Below, piece after piece: positions 1 to 5,260 of a DNA stretch of 5,260 nt. The stretch is taken from positions 1 to 5,260 of the forward strand of contig DHFN01000120.1 of assembly GCA_002402275.1 (NCBI GenBank). The letters run 5' to 3'. A model generated the notes under the pieces. The model saw only the letters and a program-made list of their open reading frames with translations. It searched no databases and was not told the origin of the DNA. Source of the DNA: Anaerolineales bacterium UBA4823 (GTDB lineage: Bacteria; Chloroflexota; Anaerolineae; Anaerolineales; UBA4823). Both the position numbers and the translations under genes were made by a program. Every line of letters starts with the position of its first letter. Within the stretch, counting starts at the first letter, position 1.

Positions 1-1443
1 AGTCAAGCTAAGAGTGGTATCCATCGGATCAAGGATACCATCCCCATCGCTATCCCGAATGCCCACTTGTTGTTTGGAGGCGACATCCAAACCATCTGAG
101 ATTGCCCCGCCACGCATCAAACAACTGACCTGAACACACGAAGTACAATTTTGACAACCGGAGTTTGGAGTAGTTTCATTCCCATCACAAACTCCATTAT
201 GGTTTTTATCACAACCCGCATCGCAATTGGAGTTTGGAATATATAAGTAGCTATAGTTATTCCCCCATCCATCATAATCGTATCCGCCCCAACAACATGC
301 ATAACCTGGCGAGCAATATTCATCGGCTGCACCAAAGTCATGGGCGAATTCATGTGCCATGACACTATTCATGTTGTTAATCCCCCAGCCATCATTGTCA
401 TAGGTCATAATGATCAAGCCCGGATTGACATAGGTATAACCAAAATAGCCATCCGGAAATAGCCCGTCAGCATCTTGATAGCTGTCTGCCACAATTGCCA
501 CCACCGCCCAATCGGTATGATATTGGTTCCGGATAGCATTAAGGTAATCACGGGCATTGCTGATGAAATAGGATTTTGTATAACCAAGCTGGGCAAAGAC
601 ATCATTTATCCAGAGGTCATCCTCAGCTGTCGAATGTGAGATGGGCTCATAGTGAGTTGGGACGGAGGGGTGGATGTCATACACAAAACTGAGGTGACCA
701 TTGGGATTCATGTTTGCCCACCAATTCATGGCATTCTGGATCTTGCTGATGACCAGGTTCTTGTGTAACTCAGACCAATTCTCGGTACTTGCATCGTAGC
801 TTCCATTCGATTCGGGCAGGATAATCCCTACGGCAATTTTACCTGCCATGAATTCACTGGTCTGGGTATATCCCGGGGTGCTTGCTTGAAGCTCCTGAGG
901 ATGAATCCCTTCAATGGCTGGTTTAGTTTGCCGGATATCCCCAATTAATGGGGATCCAATAGAATCATCTGGATGAGAGGTGGAAGTTGTTTGCAATTCC
1001 GTTTTTGTTTGACGCCAGATCGCTTGAAGGTAACCCGGAAGCTCGTTATCCATTAAGTTGGTTGAAGCTTCATCAGCCAAATATGCCCGATTTAATAAAC
1101 CATTTTGTTGGAGATAGAACAAAACCTTCGAGGAAAACTCGCCCATTAAATAACGAGGAGGAAAAATATGGATAACACATCCACCATACTCCTCGATCGC
1201 ATTGATAGTTTGATTGACTGTCTCAATATTTTCGGTATTCAGGACGATCAAATCACGAGCGATACAGACGAGAATAGTCTGTTGGTTGGGAGACTGAATA
1301 TTATTTTCAGTTTCAAACCCAATAATCCGGTTGATCATAGGCGGATAACCATTCTCAGCTTGAGCAGGGAAGGATCGGTTAGAAGAAAAAGCACTGGTCA
1401 GGAATATTAAGTTAATGAAAAAAGTGCAAAGAATCCGTTTCAG
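1..1443 (-). CDS. Secreted metzincin-like zinc metalloprotease (C-terminus outside window)
   Basis: One open frame runs from 1443 off the window edge at position 1 (481 codons, no stop seen). With a CTG start the protein opens as a classical signal peptide: MKR, a hydrophobic stretch at residues 4-19, and a likely cleavage after AQA at 27-29. Residues about 30-195 look like a propeptide or linker. The catalytic part follows from about 201 and contains HEFAHDFGAADEY (364-376). This matches HExxHxxGxxD: His364, His368 and Asp374 as zinc ligands and Glu365 as general base. CLMRGG at 441-446 could be the metzincin Met-turn (Met443). Between them lies an insert with ten cysteines (377-441), probably disulfide-bonded outside the cell. 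DSDGDGILDPMD (464-475) resembles a thrombospondin type-3 calcium loop and suggests further C-terminal domains. The two frames that look open on this strand near 117-365 and 414-605 are shadows. The exact peptidase family is not recognised; the substrate is unknown. Confidence 0.85.
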   Translation of the reverse strand, partial: MKRILCTFFINLIFLTSAFSSNRSFPAQAENGYPPMINRIIGFETENNIQSPNQQTILVCIARDLIVLNTENIETVNQTINAIEEYGGCVIHIFPPRYLMGEFSSKVLFYLQQNGLLNRAYLADEASTNLMDNELPGYLQAIWRQTKTELQTTSTSHPDDSIGSPLIGDIRQTKPAIEGIHPQELQASTPGYTQTSEFMAGKIAVGIILPESNGSYDASTENWSELHKNLVISKIQNAMNWWANMNPNGHLSFVYDIHPSVPTHYEPISHSTAEDDLWINDVFAQLGYTKSYFISNARDYLNAIRNQYHTDWAVVAIVADSYQDADGLFPDGYFGYTYVNPGLIIMTYDNDGWGINNMNSVMAHEFAHDFGAADEYCSPGYACCWGGYDYDGWGNNYSYLYIPNSNCDAGCDKNHNGVCDGNETTPNSGCQNCTSCVQVSCLMRGGAISDGLDVASKQQVGIRDSDGDGILDPMDTTLSLT

Positions 1444-1451
1444 GGTTTTTA

Positions 1452-1457
1452 CCTTCC
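1452..1457 (-). promoter_or_regulatory. Shine-Dalgarno that selects a CTG start for the protease
   Basis: On the minus strand GGAAGG lies 8 bases before CTG at 1443-1441. The frame is closed upstream by TGA codons and contains no ATG, GTG or TTG before the signal peptide. The first in-frame ATG (1338) would delete the signal peptide, so CTG with this ribosome binding site is the best start. A sequencing error or a mutated ATG/TTG is an alternative explanation. Confidence 0.5.
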
Positions 1458-1543
1458 AAGGAGAAAGAAATCATCCTCTCCAATATCAAACGAACTTGAG
1501 TTACATGATAATAAATTATAGAAAGGTTTTAGGGATAATGACT

Positions 1544-1557
1544 TAACAATATTGTTA
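1544..1557. promoter_or_regulatory. Perfect 14-bp palindrome, candidate operator
   Basis: TAACAATATTGTTA is identical to its reverse complement. It covers the predicted start point of the promoter at 1587-1559 and lies just upstream of where a -35 would fall for the alternative -10 at 1520-1515. In both cases a dimeric repressor bound here could block expression of the protease. No regulator gene is in the window, and the site is AT-rich, so the role is inferred from position and symmetry. Confidence 0.35.
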
Positions 1558-1558
1558 G

Positions 1559-1587
1559 ATTAAATGTAATTATTATATTTTGTGCAA
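1559..1587 (-). promoter_or_regulatory. Candidate sigma70-type promoter for the metalloprotease gene
   Basis: Reading the minus strand, TTGCAC (1587-1582) is followed after 17 bases by TTTAAT (1564-1559). The predicted transcription start is near 1552, giving a leader of about 109 bases. A second perfect TATAAT lies at 1520-1515, without a convincing -35 at normal spacing, and may be an alternative start. The region is AT-rich, so chance matches are possible. Confidence 0.4.
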
Positions 1588-1764
1588 TATATATTTTACA
1601 CCTGGGCAGATTTCACAAATTATTCAGGGTATTTTGGAGGGGGTCTTTAAAGTTATAACCTTGTAAACCTTTACACTACCCTTATAGTGCGGGTTGCTGT
1701 ATTCTTTTATTCGTAACACGGATTCATTGCTAAGGTTGACTGATCCATGTGCCATCGTAATCTG

Positions 1765-2472
1765 TCATACCCGCTTATCAATCTCGGCTAACAAATCTGG
1801 CAGCAACCCAATATGTTCAAGCTGATAATAATCTCCCCTATCCAAAACTTCATCCTGCAGATTTTCGTGAAACCAGGTTGAAGATTGTGGAATATAGATA
1901 GCTGTCCCGCCCAAGTGCACCACAGGATAAATATCAGAGCGGAGGGAGTTTCCTACCATGACAAAAGAGCTGGGCGAAAGGCGGTATTTCTCCAATATGG
2001 TCTGGTAAACCGGAATCGTCTTATCGTTGACTATCTCGATCGCCTGAAAATAGGGTAACAAACCAGAGCGCTGGACTTTACTTTCCTGCTCACTGGCATC
2101 CCCTTTAGTAATTAACATCAAGGGATACGATTGAGTCAAACGCTGGATAATGTCTTGCACATGGGCAAACAATTCAATGTCAGTGGATAAGACTTGGCGT
2201 GCCAGATTCAAAATGGGTCGTAATTCGTTGCCAGAGATTGCCCCCTCGCTTAACTCAATTGCTGCCTCGACCATCGAGAGAGTGAAACTTTTTAACCCAT
2301 ATCCATACATCGGGATATTGCGGACTTCCACTTTATCCAGGAATGCTTTGGATTCTTCAACAGGGTGATACTTAGCTAGAAGGGATGCGAAATCCTCCTT
2401 AGCTTGGGAATAGCGCGTTTCATTATGCCAAAGGGTATCATCGGCATCAAAAGCAATCATCGCAAACATCAT
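1765..2472 (-). CDS. HAD-superfamily hydrolase (putative phosphatase)
   Basis: A cytoplasmic 235-residue protein with the haloacid dehalogenase fold signatures in order. Motif I is FDADDTLWHNE (8-18), with Asp9 as expected nucleophile and Asp11 as acid/base. A helical cap-like segment spans about 19-95 (C1 type by position). Motif II is LITKGD (Thr122). Motif III is Lys151 in NDKTIP. Motif IV is VGNSLRSDI (173-181), where Asn175 stands in the place often held by Asp and Asp180 is kept. Length fits a single-domain HAD phosphatase. The substrate cannot be predicted. I chose ATG 2472 because HAD proteins normally begin a few residues before motif I and because a TATAAT box sits exactly 6 bases upstream. 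The frame remains open to an ATG at 2586, but those extra 38 residues show no HAD features and would run through the divergent promoter region. ATG 2469 and 2460 are also possible. The gene diverges from the membrane protein gene. Confidence 0.9.
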   Translation of the reverse strand: MMFAMIAFDADDTLWHNETRYSQAKEDFASLLAKYHPVEESKAFLDKVEVRNIPMYGYGLKSFTLSMVEAAIELSEGAISGNELRPILNLARQVLSTDIELFAHVQDIIQRLTQSYPLMLITKGDASEQESKVQRSGLLPYFQAIEIVNDKTIPVYQTILEKYRLSPSSFVMVGNSLRSDIYPVVHLGGTAIYIPQSSTWFHENLQDEVLDRGDYYQLEHIGLLPDLLAEIDKRV

Positions 2473-2484
2473 GATAAAATTATA
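2472..2484 (-). promoter_or_regulatory. -10 box giving a leaderless HAD mRNA
   Basis: On the minus strand a consensus TATAAT (2484-2479) is followed by six bases (TTTATC) and then ATG at 2472. With usual spacing the transcript would begin at the A of that ATG. No Shine-Dalgarno is visible before it. A -35 match at 16-18 bases is poor (about AAGCGA). This placement supports the start at 2472 over the longer reading frame. Confidence 0.5.
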
Positions 2485-2541
2485 AACCCAACCGAATTTT
2501 TTCGCTTTTGATTCAAATCCAGGTTTCCTTTCTTCACCAGT

Positions 2542-2547
2542 TATAAT
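2542..2547 (+). promoter_or_regulatory. Candidate -10 box for the membrane protein gene
   Basis: Consensus TATAAT would place transcription near 2554, 35 bases before ATG 2589. No good -35 hexamer or extended -10 TG is present at normal spacing. It lies about 60 bases from the oppositely directed -10 of the HAD gene, so the two genes share one short divergent control region. Confidence 0.35.
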
Positions 2548-2588
2548 ATGGCAGAACAACCTATTGCTTGATTGGTTTTGAGTCATCC

Positions 2589-4193
2589 ATGGTACTCGAT
2601 CGCTTTCTTAGGCAGCCTCTATCCTTTTTCATGAGCTTAATCCACTATAATTCCTTTATTTTTCTCGGATTAGCCATTCTATTTTCTTTATCCTATACGC
2701 AATACCCGCTTTTCTCCTCGAATCAAAATACCTATTTTCTGCCCGGTTTCGCCTGTGCCGGCATTGGCAACCTTGCATCTGATTGGCTTGCCAATACCCG
2801 GGATGCAACGCCCCTTTTTTCCCTGCTAGTCTGCCAATCTATTAAATGGTTCCATAATTACAATATCTTTTATTTTTATTACGGCATTCTCCAAGCGATT
2901 TACTTCATCATTTTTTATAAACTCATCCAGCTTCAGACCCGGCTGACATCCTTTAGTCGCCAATCCTTAGCAGTGGCAGCAACATTCCTCCTCCATGCCG
3001 CCGGAACCCGCTTTGTCCTTGGACGAATCTTGGGAGCAGATTGGATGTACGTTCTCGAAGGAGGTCTTGCCAATCAACGCATGTTAGGAAGTGTATTCCA
3101 GCCTAGTGTCTTCGGCGTCCTCTTACTCGTTTCGGTTTTTTTGGCATTATCTAAAAAATGGGGTTGGTCAATTGGTTGCCTGGCTCTGGCCGCTTGGTTT
3201 CATCCCACCTACTTGCTTCCTAGCGGATTGCTGTTGCTGGCTTATTTCACATTGATTTGGTGGGAGAACTCAGAGACATCTCGCCCAGCACACAAGTTGG
3301 TTCTTGCAAAAATCATTCGCCTGGGCTTGTTCTACATTCTCCTCATCCTTCCGGTGTTCATTTTTACTCTTTCTAACTTTGCCTTTGCCCCTTCGGATAT
3401 TTCCCACAAAGCTTCAGCAATCCTGGTCCATATTCGCATTCCCCACCATGCGGATATAAATAACTGGCTCAACTTGACCACCGTTTTCCAACTTGGTATG
3501 CTGATCGGTGCTTTTTTTCTAACCCGTCATAGATCTCTAAAGTTTGTCTTAGCGGTTCCATTTTTACTCGGATTAGGACTGACTTTGATACAGGTTCTTA
3601 CCCGCAGCGATCAGCTTGCTTTGCTTTTCCCCTGGCGTGTCTCGATTGTGCTGGTTCCGCTAGCCATGAGCATATGGACAGTCTGGCTCATCGAAAAACT
3701 CTTACCTCAAAATCGATCATACTCCTTGCCTGGTTTTCCATCTAATAAATTAAATCAAGCTTTTTCATTTTTGGGGATAGCCATTATTCTTCTTTCGGTA
3801 CTAACGGGGTGTATCCGTTTTTATTTAGATCTCAAGCGTTATGCGGCTGCACCCGAAATACCCCTCTACCAATATGTCAAAGACCATCTCTCAAAAGATG
3901 ACCTCTATCTCATCCCACCTAAAATGGAAAACTTTCGCCTAAGTGCCACTGCGGCAGTCTATGCTGATTTTAAATCCAGTCCTTATTATGCTGAGGAAGT
4001 GGTGGAATGGTATCGCCGCTTAGTAAATGTCAATCAATTTTACAAAACCCCCTCCTGTGAAGGTTTACAAGCTTTTGCAAACGAAGGGGTTAACCAAGTT
4101 GTTTTCCCAAAAACAATCTCTTTGAATTGTTCTTCACTTATTCCTCAATTGGAAACCGATCAGTATACTCTTTATCATCTAGTAGTTCCTTAG
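2589..4193 (+). CDS. Polytopic membrane protein, GT-C-like with DUF6798-type C-terminus
   Basis: A 534-residue integral membrane protein with about ten or eleven hydrophobic helices (near 22-38, 93-113, 126-141, 172-188, 193-207, 212-225, 242-263, 298-313, 319-338, 350-371, 391-413). It ends in a soluble domain from about 420. The first loop after helix 1 is long and polar and holds NQNTYFLPG (45-53) and DWLANTRD (65-72). Acidic residues in this loop recall the catalytic Asp position of GT-C glycosyltransferases. The tail motif NFRLS, then ADFKSSPY and EVVEWYRRL (448-478), resembles what I remember of the DUF6798 family; this is recall, not a search. Activity is unproven; a lipid-linked sugar transferase is an inference. 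No signal peptide is cleaved; helix 1 likely anchors it. Start: the frame is open to TTG 2568 (seven more residues); neither start has a clear Shine-Dalgarno, and ATG was preferred. Confidence 0.8.
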   Translation: MVLDRFLRQPLSFFMSLIHYNSFIFLGLAILFSLSYTQYPLFSSNQNTYFLPGFACAGIGNLASDWLANTRDATPLFSLLVCQSIKWFHNYNIFYFYYGILQAIYFIIFYKLIQLQTRLTSFSRQSLAVAATFLLHAAGTRFVLGRILGADWMYVLEGGLANQRMLGSVFQPSVFGVLLLVSVFLALSKKWGWSIGCLALAAWFHPTYLLPSGLLLLAYFTLIWWENSETSRPAHKLVLAKIIRLGLFYILLILPVFIFTLSNFAFAPSDISHKASAILVHIRIPHHADINNWLNLTTVFQLGMLIGAFFLTRHRSLKFVLAVPFLLGLGLTLIQVLTRSDQLALLFPWRVSIVLVPLAMSIWTVWLIEKLLPQNRSYSLPGFPSNKLNQAFSFLGIAIILLSVLTGCIRFYLDLKRYAAAPEIPLYQYVKDHLSKDDLYLIPPKMENFRLSATAAVYADFKSSPYYAEEVVEWYRRLVNVNQFYKTPSCEGLQAFANEGVNQVVFPKTISLNCSSLIPQLETDQYTLYHLVVP

Positions 4194-4208
4194 AAATTAC
4201 GAACCAGT

Positions 4209-4387
4209 TCAAGGAGTTCTTAAAGTCGGAAAAAGGGAACGAAAGCATTCTCGGGGTATGTTGCAAAATACCTTCTAGCGCTTGCCATATTGTGATAACC
4301 CTTTAGAGCCGATAAGTCCAGTGTCAATTTATTCAAGATTACCATGATCTAGCCTGAGATGAGTCGTCCCTATTAGGAACTCCTTGA
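4209..4387. repeat. Inverted-repeat-bounded 179-bp segment
   Basis: TCAAGGAGTTCTTAA (4209-4223) and the reverse complement of 4373-4387 (TCAAGGAGTTCCTAA) agree at 14 of 15 positions, with an uninterrupted 11-base core. The arms enclose about 149 bases without coding potential. This could be the ends of a small non-autonomous transposable element or a long-range stem. I see no target-site duplication in the immediate flanks, so a mobile origin is unproven. Confidence 0.35.
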
Positions 4388-4484
4388 TTGCTGCCATATT
4401 TTATCCTATCCACCTCGATATTTTTCCGTAGGGGCGGCCCACCAATACCCACCATTCCTACTTCCAAATTCAATCGCAAAATAG

Positions 4485-4505
4485 AAACACCAAATAATAG
4501 TGTTT
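4485..4505. promoter_or_regulatory. Dyad at the -35 position of the archease promoter, candidate operator
   Basis: AAACAC (4485-4490) and GTGTTT (4500-4505) are perfect inverted copies with a 9-base spacer. Their centre falls where a -35 element would be for the -10 at 4518-4523. A regulator bound here could control the archease-rtcB operon. The overlapping AAATAA/TTATTT (4492-4509) gives a second, AT-only dyad. Support is positional only. Confidence 0.3.
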
Positions 4506-4514
4506 ATTTCAGTA

Positions 4515-4523
4515 TGATATACT
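4515..4523 (+). promoter_or_regulatory. Extended -10 promoter of the archease-rtcB operon
   Basis: TGATATACT fits the extended -10 form TGnTATAAT with one mismatch. Normal spacing places transcription at A4530 or G4531, on or one base before the GTG start codon, so the mRNA would be leaderless. No Shine-Dalgarno precedes the GTG, which agrees. No good -35 is seen, as is common with extended -10 promoters. Confidence 0.5.
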
Positions 4524-4530
4524 AAAATTA

Positions 4531-4941
4531 GTGGATACTCCTGCAGGCTATCAAGAAATAGAACATACAGGCGATTGGGCTCTCAGAGTTTGGGCGCCCA
4601 CTTTGCCGGAATTGCTCATCCAGGCTGCTCGAGGAATGGTTGCAATGTGTGGTATTCAGATTGAGAAAACGACCCTACGTCAACGCACCTTTATTATCAA
4701 CTTTGAGGATGATGAAAATTTGCTGGTTCACTTTTTGAGTGAATTGTTGTATTATCTAGATAGAGATAATCTTGTTTTTAAACAATTTCAATTTTCCCTG
4801 CAAAACAACTGTTTAAAAGTCACTGGAAAAGGTTATCCGGTGCATTCCCAAGAAAAAATGATCAAAGCCGTTACCTACCATCAACTGAATGTCCAACGAA
4901 CCGATCAAGGGGTTACAGCTCAAATTGTTTTTGACGTATGA
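4531..4941 (+). CDS. Archease (RtcB activator)
   Basis: A 136-residue cytoplasmic protein of normal archease length. Archease helps RtcB reach multiple-turnover guanylylation and RNA ligation. The family's N-terminal signature is present as EIEHTGDWALRVWAPTLPEL (9-28), with Asp15 in the conserved HTxD metal-binding context. The middle helix LLVHFLSELLYYLD (64-77) and the C-terminal KAVTYHQL (112-119) and FDV ending (Asp135) also match. The GTG start is the only usable one: an in-frame TAG lies at 4498-4500 and no ATG, GTG or TTG lies between. The rtcB reading frame begins 15 bases after the stop, so the two are almost certainly one operon. Expression appears driven by the extended -10 directly at the start codon. 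Confidence 0.93.
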   Translation: MDTPAGYQEIEHTGDWALRVWAPTLPELLIQAARGMVAMCGIQIEKTTLRQRTFIINFEDDENLLVHFLSELLYYLDRDNLVFKQFQFSLQNNCLKVTGKGYPVHSQEKMIKAVTYHQLNVQRTDQGVTAQIVFDV

Positions 4942-4946
4942 GAAGC

Positions 4947-4951
4947 GGAGG
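4947..4951 (+). promoter_or_regulatory. Shine-Dalgarno of rtcB
   Basis: GGAGG lies five bases before ATG 4957 and fixes the rtcB start. It contrasts with the first gene of the operon, which has no Shine-Dalgarno: the internal gene uses the standard initiation route while the leading gene appears leaderless. Confidence 0.75.
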
Positions 4952-4956
4952 GTAAG

Positions 4957-5260
4957 ATGGTCAGTATATCCGACTTCAAAAAATTTAGCGATTACGAGTG
5001 GGAAATTCCTCAAAAATCCCATCCTGATATGAAAGTACCGGTGCGAATTTTCGCTACTCACAAGCTGCTTGAAAAGATCCTCGAAGATAAATCGATCCAA
5101 CAAGCCATTAATTCAGCGACCTTACCCGGTTTAGTCGGAGAGGTGTTAGTGATGCCGGATATGCATCAAGGCTATGGATTCCCGATTGGAGGGGTGGCTG
5201 CCACCCGATATCCGGAGGGAGTAATCTCACCCGGAGGGATTGGCTATGATATCAATTGCG
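4957..5260 (+). CDS. rtcB: RNA-splicing ligase RtcB (N-terminal part, truncated by window end)
   Basis: The first 101 residues of RtcB, a Mn- and GTP-dependent ligase that joins RNA 2',3'-cyclic-phosphate or 3'-phosphate ends to 5'-OH ends in tRNA splicing or RNA repair. Recognisable blocks are VMPDMHQGYGFPIGG (65-79) and SPGGIGYDINC (91-101), whose Asp98 and Cys101 are the conserved metal ligands of the family (Asp95/Cys98 in the Pyrococcus enzyme). The guanylylated histidine and the rest of the active site lie beyond the window. The N-terminus (about 30 residues before the conserved core) resembles the longer RtcB forms. It follows archease by 15 bases, the usual partner arrangement, and no sign of damage is seen in the visible part. 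Confidence 0.96.
   Translation, partial: MVSISDFKKFSDYEWEIPQKSHPDMKVPVRIFATHKLLEKILEDKSIQQAINSATLPGLVGEVLVMPDMHQGYGFPIGGVAATRYPEGVISPGGIGYDINC

Larger units (their letters stand above)
1444..1764. other. Intergenic region between two minus-strand genes
   Basis: These 321 bases are mostly AT-rich and carry no credible gene. They hold the protease leader, its candidate promoter(s) and the palindrome. A small inverted repeat CACTA/TAGTG with a 6-base loop sits at 1673-1688, but it has no adjacent T-run, so I do not call it a terminator. No clear Rho-independent terminator follows the HAD gene stop at 1765, so some read-through into the protease gene is possible. An out-of-frame 20-codon reading frame (minus, 1474-1412) overlaps the protease start and has GGAG close to its ATG. 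Confidence 0.6.
4194..4530. other. Intergenic region between the membrane protein gene and archease
   Basis: These 337 bases carry no credible open reading frame on either strand. In order they hold a long-range inverted repeat (4209-4387), a weak hairpin GGTAT/ATACC (4255-4272) without a following T-run, a short GC-rich island GTAGGGGCGGCCC (4428-4440) in AT-rich surroundings with two CCCACCA copies nearby, a dyad (4485-4505), and the archease promoter. No convincing intrinsic terminator is seen for the membrane protein gene. Confidence 0.6.

Noticed and set aside
987..1410. Two plus-strand reading frames (987-1175 and 1168-1410)
   Set aside because: They lie opposite the continuous protease frame, have no family features, and the minus-strand frame encodes a signal peptide and zinc motif.
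1582..1603. GTG...CAC dyad around AATATATATT
   Set aside because: The central symmetry is simple AT alternation and the flanking arms do not pair continuously.
1661..1688. Plus-strand promoter-like TTGTAA-16-TATAGT
   Set aside because: It points into the 3' end of the HAD gene with no gene or hairpin downstream; in AT-rich DNA such matches are frequent. A small antisense RNA cannot be excluded but has no other support.
2150..2368. Plus-strand reading frame of 72 codons
   Set aside because: Antisense to the HAD gene within its cap region, with no recognisable protein features.
2473..2586. N-terminal extension of the HAD protein to ATG 2586
   Set aside because: The 38 added residues lack HAD features, have no ribosome binding site, and overlap the divergent promoter region; the -10 box at 2484-2479 favours 2472.
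4255..4272. Hairpin GGTAT/ATACC as terminator of the membrane protein gene
   Set aside because: Stem is only five base pairs plus wobbles, the loop is eight bases, and no T-run follows.
4813..5103. Minus-strand reading frame of 96 codons
   Set aside because: Antisense to the archease C-terminus and rtcB N-terminus, both strongly identified by motifs.

Overview
The window carries five protein-coding genes in two strand blocks of a moderately AT-leaning bacterial genome. The taxon cannot be fixed from this sequence. A secreted Ca/Zn protease with a thrombospondin-3-like motif, a large GT-C-like membrane protein of the DUF6798 type, an archease/RtcB pair and Shine-Dalgarno-poor starts would fit an environmental bacterium such as Chloroflexota (Anaerolineae-like). 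That is an inference from gene content only.

Layout. Positions 1-1443 (minus) hold most of a secreted zinc metalloprotease, cut by the window edge at its C-terminus. Its start appears to be a rare CTG behind a good Shine-Dalgarno. Positions 1444-1764 are an AT-rich gap with a plausible sigma70-type promoter for the protease and a perfect 14-bp palindrome at its start site. Positions 1765-2472 (minus) are a HAD-superfamily phosphatase whose -10 box lies exactly where a leaderless mRNA would need it. A short divergent promoter region separates it from 2589-4193 (plus), a polytopic membrane protein with a soluble C-terminal domain. Positions 4194-4530 are a 337-base gap with a long-range 15-bp inverted repeat (MITE-like ends or a long stem), a small GC-rich island, a dyad, and an extended -10 promoter touching the next start codon. 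Positions 4531-4941 (plus) encode archease, and 4957-5260 (plus) the N-terminus of the RNA ligase RtcB.

Functionally, archease and RtcB form a clear RNA repair/ligation operon: archease lets RtcB perform many guanylylation and ligation cycles. The other three genes show no obvious link to it or to each other. The HAD and membrane genes are only divergent neighbours, and the protease is a secreted enzyme. I found no transposase, CRISPR, tRNA, rRNA or recognisable riboswitch. I saw no strong case for a new multi-gene system. The best leads are the leaderless promoter architecture on two genes, the cysteine-rich insert and duplicated Asp/Trp loops of the protease, and the inverted-repeat segment between the membrane gene and archease.
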